A stretch of 64,000 nucleotides of DNA, from assembly GCA_023428905.1 (NCBI GenBank), contig JAEYWP010000004.1:576204-640203 (forward strand). The letters are read 5' to 3'. This document shows, one piece after another, positions 16,788 to 24,739 of the stretch. Under the pieces are notes generated by a model. That model had not been told where the DNA came from. It did no database searches and saw only the letters and a list, made by a program, of their open reading frames with translations. Source of the stretch: Verrucomicrobiota bacterium (GTDB taxonomy: Bacteria > Verrucomicrobiota > Verrucomicrobiia > Opitutales > Opitutaceae). Position numbers and translations under genes: made by a program. Each line of letters begins with the position of its first letter. Position 1 is the first letter of the stretch.

Positions 16788-18700
16788 GCGCGTTGGCCCG
16801 TCATTGGGGCAGGGGGAGAAGCGGCCTCCAGGCGGCCCTCGAGGCGAAGGTCGCGATAAGCGGTGCAAAGGAAAACCCGCCCGCTGTAGTGCTCGCGGTA
16901 CTTCGTGACCTCGCAGCGGTTGAGGATGTTAAAACCGAAGCGGGTGAAGAGTGCTTCGCCGCGCCGGTCCTCGAAAACAACCATCTGGCCGTACACCGAC
17001 GTCTCTCCACAGGCGCGCAAGTGATCGAGGAAGGCGTTGATCAGGGCCTTGGTGCCGGGAATGCTGCGGGCTCCCGCGAGGATGTTGATGTGGAAATGCG
17101 GGGTCGCCTCGGGTCGCGGCGGTGTTTCCGATCTTCCTTTCGTAACCAGCCATCTCAGGTAACGCCGCGACGTCGCGTCGTAGCGGAAGGTGAGGGCCCG
17201 GGCCAGCGCCCGCAGCGCCACTCGGGTCCCGTGGGTGGCGAGGAAGCGCCGGCGGCGACCATAACAGCGGCAGCCGCAGAGGTAACCCTGCACTCGTCCG
17301 TCCACCTCCAGGACAAAGAAGGATTCCGGCTCCGCGTCGGTGTAATAGGCAGTCAAAAAATCAGCGAAGGTCTCCCGGTCGGCGAAGAGGGGATCGATCG
17401 GACTGCCAAGGAATCCTGTGTCGCAGCAGATGCGACGCACGGCCTCGCGGTCGGACGGCTGGTAGCGGCGGATGATGAAGTCGCGCGCATCCGGTGCGCG
17501 GCCCGGGGTAGAGGCGGCCCGCCGCCGGTCGGGACGGGGCCTCTCCGTCACCAGCTCACGGTACACCGCCCAGAGTTCATCGAGTACGACCGGCCAGGCA
17601 TACTCGCGGGAGGCGCGGGCGGAGGCGGCTAAACCGAGGGCGCGTCGGTCGCTGTGACGCATGCGCTCGATCGCCGCAGCCAGCGACGTCGGCGTGTTTT
17701 CCGCGGCCCAGAGGTCCAGGCCGGCCATGGCGTTTTCATCGAGGCAGCTGCCCCGGATGCCACAGACCGGCAGTCCAGACGCCTGGGCCTCGAGCGGAAC
17801 CAGGCCGAAGGTTTCGTTGAGGCTGGGATGCACCCCCAGGTCGGCGGTGCGGTAGACGTCCGCCAGGGCGCGGGAATTGCCGAGGTGGGGCAGCCATTGC
17901 AGGGCGCCGCCGGTCGCCTCTCGCGTATCCAGCAATTGCGCACGCCAGGGACCCTGGCCGATGCAGAGCAGGCGGTAATCGGTGGGCGAGGTGCGCCGGA
18001 GCAGTTCGAACGCGTCGAGCAGGGTGCGGATGTTTTTCTCCCCTGCCAGGCGCCCCACAAAAAGTAGGAGAAAGGAGGACCCTGGGAAACCGAGGCGGCG
18101 GCGCAACCCGGGGTTGGCGGGGCCCGGGTGGAAGGCATCCGTGTCGACCCCGAGTTTGATCGGGTGCACGTTCTCCACCCCCCAGCTCGAGAGCACGTCT
18201 CGAAGCCCCTGGGCGCAGACCAACGTGTAGTTGAAGTGGTTGTACAGATGCCGAACGTATCGGCGGGCCAGGGCGAGCACCCCGTCCCGCACCAGCGGTC
18301 CCCCAAAGCGGGTCGCGGTCCGGAGGTAGGCCTCGGGAAAATGGGAGTGGTAAAAACCCACCGTGGGCACGCCTTGGGCGCGCGCCTCGCGCAGCGCGGT
18401 CCAGGCCACCTGGTAGGGATCACCTGACTCAATCACGTCGGGGCGGGCATGGCGCAGGCAGGCGCGCACCGCCTCCTGGTTGACCAGGGCGCGGTAGCGC
18501 GAGGTTGCGCTGATCGGCGGAGACTTGATCGTGTAGGTGTGGAGTGGACCTTCCTGGGTGTAGCCGGTGGTCGCACCCGGGATGATCAGGACGTGTTCGT
18601 CGGAGGTGCGCTCGCGCACATAACGCCGCTTCTCCATGAGGTAGCGTTTTACGCCGCCCCCGTAGGGCGAATAAAACTGCGTGACGTCGCAGACTTTCAT
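16784..18700 (-). CDS. GT4 glycosyltransferase fused to a C-terminal GNAT acetyltransferase domain
   Basis: 638 residues from ATG 18700 (MKVCDVTQFY). Residues 1-385 are a GT-B fold: the nucleotide-side motif FVGRLAGEKNI (214-224) and the GT4 E-x7-E motif with Glu296 and Glu304 (NETFGLVPLE). An Arg/Pro-rich linker (386-405) leads to a GNAT-like domain (406-638) beginning FIIRRYQPSDREAVRRI, with FFVLEVDGRVQGYL and a C-terminal LFTRFGFNIL. The reading frame is continuous, so the fusion is real in this sequence. It sits between an MFS transporter (5-base gap) and a deacetylase (4-base overlap). Acceptor and donor sugars are unknown. Confidence 0.9.
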   Translation of the reverse strand: MKVCDVTQFYSPYGGGVKRYLMEKRRYVRERTSDEHVLIIPGATTGYTQEGPLHTYTIKSPPISATSRYRALVNQEAVRACLRHARPDVIESGDPYQVAWTALREARAQGVPTVGFYHSHFPEAYLRTATRFGGPLVRDGVLALARRYVRHLYNHFNYTLVCAQGLRDVLSSWGVENVHPIKLGVDTDAFHPGPANPGLRRRLGFPGSSFLLLFVGRLAGEKNIRTLLDAFELLRRTSPTDYRLLCIGQGPWRAQLLDTREATGGALQWLPHLGNSRALADVYRTADLGVHPSLNETFGLVPLEAQASGLPVCGIRGSCLDENAMAGLDLWAAENTPTSLAAAIERMRHSDRRALGLAASARASREYAWPVVLDELWAVYRELVTERPRPDRRRAASTPGRAPDARDFIIRRYQPSDREAVRRICCDTGFLGSPIDPLFADRETFADFLTAYYTDAEPESFFVLEVDGRVQGYLCGCRCYGRRRRFLATHGTRVALRALARALTFRYDATSRRYLRWLVTKGRSETPPRPEATPHFHINILAGARSIPGTKALINAFLDHLRACGETSVYGQMVVFEDRRGEALFTRFGFNILNRCEVTKYREHYSGRVFLCTAYRDLRLEGRLEAASPPAPMTGQRA

Positions 18701-18705
18701 GGTGG

Positions 18706-20040
18706 TCAGTGGATGGCGTGCGTTTCCAGGGCGGGGGACGGCGCCGGTGCGCCCCACCGGCCTTTCAGGCTCCTGCGCCCGAGCAGCAGGAAAAGCGCCG
18801 CGAGCAAGATTGCGAGGCCGCCGAGGCGCTGCAAGAGCTCAGGAGACCCGTAGGTGCGGAGCAGCCTGCCGTCGAGGTTGAGGGCGAGCCCGCTCAGGAA
18901 CGCGATGTTGCTGAGGGCAAGGCGCCGGGCGAAAACCTTGCCGTGGTTTCTCCCCGCCACCTCGTGCTGGAGGCGGGCATCCGCCGGGATCGTGATCAGT
19001 CCGGTGGCCCAGCCGGCCAGGAGGCAAAGCAGGGCGGTGCTGGCGTAGTTGGCGGTGTATCCAAGCCGCCATACAACGGTGCCCCAGAGCACCAGCATGA
19101 GCACGGGAGTCGGGCGCCAGTGGGCCAGCCGGGGAAAACGCCCGGCGGTGAGCATACCGACAAAAAGTCCCGCCCCGGTCACACCGAGAAGGACGATCAA
19201 ACCGGCAAACGAGGCGTCCTTCGCGTCCTTCAGCCAGGGGGTCAGCCAGCTGCAGTCGAGGTGGCTGGCCACCTGCTCGGCGAAGAAGGGGAGAAAGAGA
19301 CCGGTGACAAAGGTGAAGCCCACGGTGAGCCAGACCAGCAGGCGGACCGCCGGCGGGGCATGCGGGGAGGCGACGGGGCCGGCGGGGGACGGTTCCGTCA
19401 CGCCCTGCGGCCTCAGGTCCGCGCGTATCCGGTAGATGAGCACAGAGGAAAGGGCAAAGCCCGCGGCGGCGGCGATGAAGCTGAAGGACTCGCCAAGGAG
19501 CGCGACGGCCAGGCCCGCGGTCGCCCCGGCGAGGTTGGCCGCGATCCCCGCAAAGGTCATCAGCGCGTTGCCGCGCACCAGGTGATCGGGGGGGACCAGC
19601 ATGGGGAGGGCGGACTGCCGGGCCGGAATGAACAAACCGGTGAGGAGGCCACTGACGGCAACCAGGGCGAGCAGCGAGGTGAGCCCGAGGCCCGCGGACC
19701 AGGCGGCGAGCATCACCACCGCGATCACCCCGCGTCCCGCTTCGGCCCAGAACAGGATTTGTTTGCGGTCGCGCCGGTCGACCTGGCGGCCGATCCAGCG
19801 CGAGAGCAGGACGGGCAGCACCATCCCGCAAAAGATGACCCGGGCGCTGTCGCGGCCAAACGAGCCGATCATCCCGGTGGAACTTCCCAGGGCCAGGTGG
19901 AGCAACGCGAACTGGTAGAAGCGATCTCCGGTGGAGGAGATCACCTGGCCCAGCCAGAGTTTGGAAAAGTCGAGGTGGCGCAGGGTTGCGCGCAGCCCCT
20001 CGGCGGGGGGCCTAGCTGAAGCGGCGGAGGAAAGTGGCAT
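18706..20040 (-). CDS. MFS transporter
   Basis: 444 residues from ATG 20040 (MPLSSAASAR). About twelve hydrophobic segments are visible. The MFS loop 2-3 signature reads LSRWIGRQVDRRDRKQ, in the DHA3/enterobactin-exporter-like form, and the first helix contains WLGQVISSTGDRFYQFAL. It is the first gene of the leftward operon MFS, GT4-GNAT, deacetylase, SNF2 and is divergent from coaB with 128 bases between the starts. An export role for a product of the following enzymes is inferred only from position. Confidence 0.9.
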   Translation of the reverse strand: MPLSSAASARPPAEGLRATLRHLDFSKLWLGQVISSTGDRFYQFALLHLALGSSTGMIGSFGRDSARVIFCGMVLPVLLSRWIGRQVDRRDRKQILFWAEAGRGVIAVVMLAAWSAGLGLTSLLALVAVSGLLTGLFIPARQSALPMLVPPDHLVRGNALMTFAGIAANLAGATAGLAVALLGESFSFIAAAAGFALSSVLIYRIRADLRPQGVTEPSPAGPVASPHAPPAVRLLVWLTVGFTFVTGLFLPFFAEQVASHLDCSWLTPWLKDAKDASFAGLIVLLGVTGAGLFVGMLTAGRFPRLAHWRPTPVLMLVLWGTVVWRLGYTANYASTALLCLLAGWATGLITIPADARLQHEVAGRNHGKVFARRLALSNIAFLSGLALNLDGRLLRTYGSPELLQRLGGLAILLAALFLLLGRRSLKGRWGAPAPSPALETHAIH

Positions 20041-20168
20041 TGTGCTGCGAAGGCCGAGCGTGGCCCCGGAGCACGGGCAAGGAAACCCTGATTCACGCAA
20101 AGTTCCGGCAGAAAGGGGGCCGAGACGCCGCCGTTGCGTTCGCATGCCCGGTGCGGAAACTCCTCCCC

Positions 20169-20825
20169 ATGAGCACGCTTCGCTGCCTGATCACAGCCGG
20201 CCCCACCCGCGAGCACCTCGACCCTGTGCGCTACCTCAGCAACGGTTCCAGTGGCAAAATGGGGTACGCGCTCGCTTCCGCAGCGGTGGCGCGAGGCTGG
20301 TCGGTGGACGTGGTCTCTGGCCCGGTGAGCTTGCCCGCACCCCCGGGCGCCACCCTGCACCGGGTGATCTCGGCGGCTGACATGTTGGCCGCCTGCGAGC
20401 CGCTGTTCGCGCGCTGCGATCTGTTTATCGCGGTCGCTGCCGTCGCTGATTTCCGTCCCCGGGAGAAGGCGACCGGGAAGGTCAAAAAGACCGGCGGCGA
20501 AGTGACACTGCAGCTGGTCCCCACCGTGGACGTGTTGAAAACACTCTCGGCGCGGAAGGCGCCCCACCAGACGGTCGTCGGTTTTGCGGCGGAAACTGAT
20601 CAAGTGGAGGCGTATGCCCGCCGTAAGCTGGTGGAAAAGCAGTTGGACTGGATTGTGGCCAATGATGTGAGCCGCCCCGACTTGGGTATGAACGCCGACA
20701 ACAATGCCGTCCTCCTTCTCTCTAGGGAGGGACAACGCCTGGAATTTGGTCCGGCCACCAAAAAACTCGTCGCCGACTTCCTCCTCAACGCCCTTTGCCC
20801 TAGGGGCTCCCCTAATCTCCGCTAG
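20169..20825 (+). CDS. coaB: Phosphopantothenate-cysteine ligase (stand-alone CoaB)
   Basis: 218 residues from ATG 20169 (MSTLRCLITAGPT). This is the CoaB half of the usual Dfp/CoaBC enzyme: ITAGPTREHLDPVRYLSNGSSGKMG at the N-terminus (nucleotide and dimer region), AAVADFRP, the K-x-K-K segment TGKVKK, and the late VANDVSRPDLGMNADNNAV. The enzyme joins 4'-phosphopantothenate and cysteine in coenzyme A synthesis. The CoaC decarboxylase domain is absent and not encoded nearby, so a separate coaC must exist elsewhere. Confidence 0.92.
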   Translation: MSTLRCLITAGPTREHLDPVRYLSNGSSGKMGYALASAAVARGWSVDVVSGPVSLPAPPGATLHRVISAADMLAACEPLFARCDLFIAVAAVADFRPREKATGKVKKTGGEVTLQLVPTVDVLKTLSARKAPHQTVVGFAAETDQVEAYARRKLVEKQLDWIVANDVSRPDLGMNADNNAVLLLSREGQRLEFGPATKKLVADFLLNALCPRGSPNLR

Positions 20826-20999
20826 GCGATGGTCGCGTGTGCTTTGTGGTGTGGGGCGTGCAGTCTGCATGGGCGCAGGCACTGCGGAAAGCCTGCCTGT
20901 TTTACCGGGGATTCTCCGGACTGACGGCTGTAAACGGTCGCCCGGAGAACCTTCCCGCGGGGTCCCGGTCTGCGGGGAGCCCCTCGAAACCGGGGACCT

Positions 21000-21533
21000 A
21001 TGAACTCAAGCATGTCAGCGCGGCGTCTGTCAGTGAGGAGGGGCTTGCCTTCATTCTTTTGCGAATGGGTGGCCGGTCGTTCGAAAGGCGCGCGGGCGCT
21101 GCTCGTCCTGGCGACAGGTCTTTTTTTTGGCGTGGGCACCGTTCACGCCGATGCTCCAGACCGGTGGGAAACGCTTCAGGCAATCAATCTGGTGGAGAAT
21201 CCCACCAACAGTTCGCGGATGGGGCGTCACGGGGAGCTCGGACCTTACCAGTTTCGTGTCGGCACCTGGAAAATGCACACCAAGAAGCCCTTTTACCTCG
21301 CTACCAATCGCGCCGAGGCCGACCGGGTGGCGGTGAAGCATTACGACTGGCTTACGCGCCAGCTGGAGCGCAACGGGATCCCGCCCACCGCCTACCACAT
21401 TGCCCTGGCCTGGAACGCCGGTCTCACGGCAGTGGTTCGCGACCGCGCTCCGTCGCGGAGCCATGAATACGCCAGCCGGGTGGAGGCGCTGACCGAGGAC
21501 CTGAAGCGCCGGCAGTTGGTGCGCGATCCCTGA
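21000..21533 (+). CDS. Small exported lysozyme-fold (SLT-like) protein
   Basis: 177 residues; the likely signal segment lies at about 30-50 (GARALLVLATGLFFGVGTVHA), and an ATG a few codons in (MSARR) could also be the start. The mature part carries a Glu in AINLVENPTNSS followed by GRHGELGPYQFR, and later AYHIALAWNAG. These match the catalytic Glu, GxxGxxQ and A-x-NAG elements of soluble lytic transglycosylases in a reduced form. A role in peptidoglycan cleavage is inferred; the domain is about 120 residues, near the short end for the family. Confidence 0.7.
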   Translation: MNSSMSARRLSVRRGLPSFFCEWVAGRSKGARALLVLATGLFFGVGTVHADAPDRWETLQAINLVENPTNSSRMGRHGELGPYQFRVGTWKMHTKKPFYLATNRAEADRVAVKHYDWLTRQLERNGIPPTAYHIALAWNAGLTAVVRDRAPSRSHEYASRVEALTEDLKRRQLVRDP

Positions 21534-21615
21534 GTTCGGCGGATCCGCTCGCTGAGCGTCCGTTGCTGCCGGACGGCGATGTGCGCCAGCGCGGTCGGCC
21601 GGGACACGCCGCCCT

Positions 21616-22641
21616 TTATTCGAGAAACGTGGCCTGTTTGGGGCTCGGCTGCACCGGACGGCGAGCCTCGTCCTCCGGGGTTGCATTCAGGTGCCTCGGC
21701 GGCTTCGAGACGCGCTGGGCCACCGCCGCCTCGCGGTCGAGGACGATGCGGTCGCAGATTGTCTGGATGTGCAGCTTCAGCCACTGGGCGGTGCTGCTGG
21801 ACTCCGTATAATCCGCCGGGCCGTAATGGTCGATGCGGCCGACCTGCCGAAGGCGGTCGTTCTGGGCGAACTCGTCCGCCCGCGCCGGATTGTAGACGGC
21901 GTAGGCCTTGCCTCCGCCCTTCTTCACCACCGAAAAGCTCGGGATGTCGCTCGGGCCATCGGCGATGTAGATCATGTTCTGGAAGGGGATCCGCCGGTCT
22001 TCCGGCGCGATGTTGGCGTTCACGTCGATCGCCGGGTTCTTGTTTGTCCCCTTGTTGATCTCAAAGAGGGCGCGCGTCTTAGTCGTATTGTCGATCACCA
22101 TACCGATCTGCGCGATCTCGGCCTCGGCATCGATTTCCAGCTCCTTCTGTTTGAGGAAGCCCGGTTGCAGCGGGCTCTCGATGAATTCGCAGCCCCAGAT
22201 GCCCTCGACATATTTTGCGATCGCACTGCCGCGGATCATCTCCGCCAGGCCGGTGCTGACGATGTAGTGCTCCAGCTGGATCTCGTGCTTGCGGTACGCC
22301 TCCTTCTCGCGGACGTACACCTTGGACCGTTCGAAAAAGGCCGGCAGTCCCGGGTAAAACGCGATCTCGCGCCCGCAGTCGCGCAGGGCCTGGTTGTTGA
22401 GCTTGGCCATCGCTCCGGACATCACGTAGGTGAGGAGGTGATTCAGGTACGCAATCTCGCCCGAGAGATGGTAGCCGCGCCGCCGATAGTGCTCCATCAG
22501 GCTGTTGGTCTCGGCCCAGAAATTCGCCTCGTTGATACTGTAGCGCCGGAAGAGCGGCGTCTGCATGTATTCAGGGATAAGGGTCTTGTCGAAGTCCCAA
22601 ATGCACGCGATGATGTTCTGAGTGAATAGCGTCGTAGCCAT
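21616..22641 (-). CDS. HAD superfamily hydrolase
   Basis: 341 residues. HAD motif I is WDFDKTL (Asp16, Asp18), motif II lies around YIVSTGL, and motif IV is IADGPSDIPSF. A large insertion between motifs I and II (about 25-150) contains many aromatic and charged residues and forms the cap. The last 50 residues are low-complexity and Pro-rich. HAD enzymes are phosphatases with very varied substrates; this one cannot be assigned. It diverges from prfA. Confidence 0.85.
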   Translation of the reverse strand: MATTLFTQNIIACIWDFDKTLIPEYMQTPLFRRYSINEANFWAETNSLMEHYRRRGYHLSGEIAYLNHLLTYVMSGAMAKLNNQALRDCGREIAFYPGLPAFFERSKVYVREKEAYRKHEIQLEHYIVSTGLAEMIRGSAIAKYVEGIWGCEFIESPLQPGFLKQKELEIDAEAEIAQIGMVIDNTTKTRALFEINKGTNKNPAIDVNANIAPEDRRIPFQNMIYIADGPSDIPSFSVVKKGGGKAYAVYNPARADEFAQNDRLRQVGRIDHYGPADYTESSSTAQWLKLHIQTICDRIVLDREAAVAQRVSKPPRHLNATPEDEARRPVQPSPKQATFLE

Positions 22642-22766
22642 AGCGGAGCAGCACCTCTAGACGAGGCCGCTGCGGTCCGCTCCACCCAAGCCGCCTCTTG
22701 CGGCTTTCGCAATTAGCAAATCTCTGCAATGGGTGGTGGGTTTCAGCAGCCCCTTCATCTCGCTTC

Positions 22767-23891
22767 ATGGATCAACTGCCCGACATCCTTCCGTTCCAGC
22801 GTCGCCTCGACGAACTCGACGCGCAGATGGCGGACCCGTCGTTTTATTCCCAGCCGCGGAAGGCGGCGGAGATTTCGCGCGAGCAACAGAAGCTTCAGCA
22901 GCTGGTGGGAGAGCACCGCCTTTTTGAAAAGACGGAGCGCGAAATCCGTGAAGCCCAGGCGCTGCTCAAGGACCCCGCGGGGGATGCCGACCTGAAGGAG
23001 CTTGCGGCCCTCGAATTGCCGGACCTGCAGCGCCGCCGCGAGGAGCTTCGCCAGTCAGTCCTCCAGTCGATGATTCCTCCGGAGCCAAGCGATTCGCGAA
23101 ACACCGTGATGGAGATCCGTGCCGGGACCGGTGGGGAGGAAGCCAGCCTTTTCGCCGCCGAGCTCTTCCGTCTCTACACCAAATACTCGGAGGGCCGCGG
23201 CTGGAAGATCCAGCCGATGAGTTCCAGCCCGTCCGAACGGGGAGGCTTCAAGGAAGTGATCTTCCTTATTTCCGGCCAGGACGTGTACAAGCAGCTCAAG
23301 TTCGAGAGCGGCGTGCACCGGGTGCAGCGCGTTCCCGTTACCGAGGCGAATGGCCGTATCCACACCTCCACCGTCACGGTCGCGGTGCTGCCCGAGGCGG
23401 AGGAGGTCGACGTGGAGATCGATCCGCAGGATCTCGAGATCACGGTCAGCCGCGCCAGTGGGCCGGGTGGCCAGGGAGTGAATACAACCGATTCCGCCGT
23501 GCAGATCCTGCACAAGCCGACCGGCCTGATCGTGCAGTGCGCGGACGAGCGCTCCCAGCTGAAGAACAAGGCGCGGGCGCTCACCGTCCTGCGCTCGCGC
23601 CTGCTCAAGCGCAAGGAGGAGGAGGAGCGCGCCCGGTATGCGGAACACCGCCGGAGCCAGATCGGCTCGGGGGACCGCAGCGAACGTATCCGCACCTACA
23701 ATTTTCCGCAGAACCGGCTGACCGATCACCGCATCGGGCTGACCCTCTACAACCTCCCCCAGGTGATGGAGGGTGACGTCGAGCAGATCGTCCAGGCCCT
23801 GCAGCGGGTGGACTTTGAGGAGAAACTCGCCGCCCTCACGGGGCAGGCCTACGTTCCGGCACGGGCGGGCGCGGGGGCGGACGACGAGTAA
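22767..23891 (+). CDS. prfA: Peptide chain release factor 1
   Basis: 374 residues from ATG 22767 (MDQLPDILPFQ); the open frame extends 23 codons upstream. RF1/RF2 architecture: N-terminal coiled region, then the peptidyl-transferase domain with SRASGPGGQGVNTTDSAV (GGQ motif) and the typical THIPTG-like KPTGLIVQC. The C-terminal IRTYNFPQNRLTDHRIGLT is the RF1 form. It recognises UAG/UAA. The next gene, prmC, methylates the GGQ glutamine and starts four bases after this stop, a conserved arrangement. Confidence 0.97.
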   Translation: MDQLPDILPFQRRLDELDAQMADPSFYSQPRKAAEISREQQKLQQLVGEHRLFEKTEREIREAQALLKDPAGDADLKELAALELPDLQRRREELRQSVLQSMIPPEPSDSRNTVMEIRAGTGGEEASLFAAELFRLYTKYSEGRGWKIQPMSSSPSERGGFKEVIFLISGQDVYKQLKFESGVHRVQRVPVTEANGRIHTSTVTVAVLPEAEEVDVEIDPQDLEITVSRASGPGGQGVNTTDSAVQILHKPTGLIVQCADERSQLKNKARALTVLRSRLLKRKEEEERARYAEHRRSQIGSGDRSERIRTYNFPQNRLTDHRIGLTLYNLPQVMEGDVEQIVQALQRVDFEEKLAALTGQAYVPARAGAGADDE

Positions 23892-23895
23892 CGCC

Positions 23896-24738
23896 ATGCT
23901 GACCGTCCTCGAGGTGGTGCAGAAGACGACCGACTTTCTCCTCGGGAAGGGGGTGGAGAACCCGCGCCTCAACGCCGAGTTGATCGTGGGTCACGCCCTC
24001 GGCCTGAAGCGCATGCAGCTCTACCTCCAGTTCGAGCGCCTGCTCTCGGAAACCGAGCTGGAGCGTATCCGTCCGCTGGTACGCCGGCGCGGCCAGCGCG
24101 AACCCATGCAGTACATCACCGGAGAAACCGAGTGGTTCGGGATGAAGCTGAAGGTGGACCGCCGGGCACTCATTCCGCGTCCGGAAACCGAATACCTGGC
24201 AGAGTGGCTCACCGGGCGCATTCCCGGGGCCATGCGTGTCCTCGATCTGGGGACGGGCACGGGAGCCCTCGCCCTCGCGCTTGCCCGCCATTATGGGGCG
24301 GCGGAGGTCGTGGCGGTGGACCTCAGCGTGGACGCACTTTCGCTCGCGCGGGAGAACGCAGCCGCACTGGGCCTGGCTGACCGGATCTCCTTTCTCCAGT
24401 CAGACTGGTTCCAGGCGATCGCGCCCGACCAGCGTTTCGACCTCATCGTCGCAAATCCTCCCTACCTGTCGGAGGCGGAAACCGTCGGAACCGAGGCCGA
24501 GGTGCACGCCTTTGAACCCAAAGCGGCGCTGACGTCGGGAGACGAGGGGATGGAGGATCTGAAGGTGATCATCACCGGTGCCGCGACGTATTTGTCGGAG
24601 AGCGGTCATCTCGCCCTCGAAACCGGCATTCACCAACACGCGGCGCTTTCGAGCTTCGCCCGCCAGGCAGGCTTCCACTCGATCGAGTCGAAGCCGGACC
24701 TCGCGGGCCGCGATCGTTTTCTGCTCGTTTCCCGCTAG
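23896..24738 (+). CDS. prmC: Peptide chain release factor N5-glutamine methyltransferase
   Basis: 280 residues from ATG 23896 (MLTVLEVVQK). The N-terminal helical domain is followed by a Rossmann methyltransferase core with SAM-binding VLDLGTGTGALAL and the glutamine-binding NPPYL motif. The RALIPRPETEYLAEW segment is diagnostic for PrmC/HemK. It modifies the GGQ glutamine of release factors, consistent with its place directly after prfA. The stop is one base from the convergent protease gene. Confidence 0.97.
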   Translation: MLTVLEVVQKTTDFLLGKGVENPRLNAELIVGHALGLKRMQLYLQFERLLSETELERIRPLVRRRGQREPMQYITGETEWFGMKLKVDRRALIPRPETEYLAEWLTGRIPGAMRVLDLGTGTGALALALARHYGAAEVVAVDLSVDALSLARENAAALGLADRISFLQSDWFQAIAPDQRFDLIVANPPYLSEAETVGTEAEVHAFEPKAALTSGDEGMEDLKVIITGAATYLSESGHLALETGIHQHAALSSFARQAGFHSIESKPDLAGRDRFLLVSR

Positions 24739-24739
24739 G

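Noticed and set aside
20826..20999. Possible small gene or RNA between coaB and the SLT-like gene
   Set aside because: A weak GTTCTCCGG-type hairpin is present near 20910-20950, but no promoter, ribosome binding site or T-run supports an RNA or peptide.
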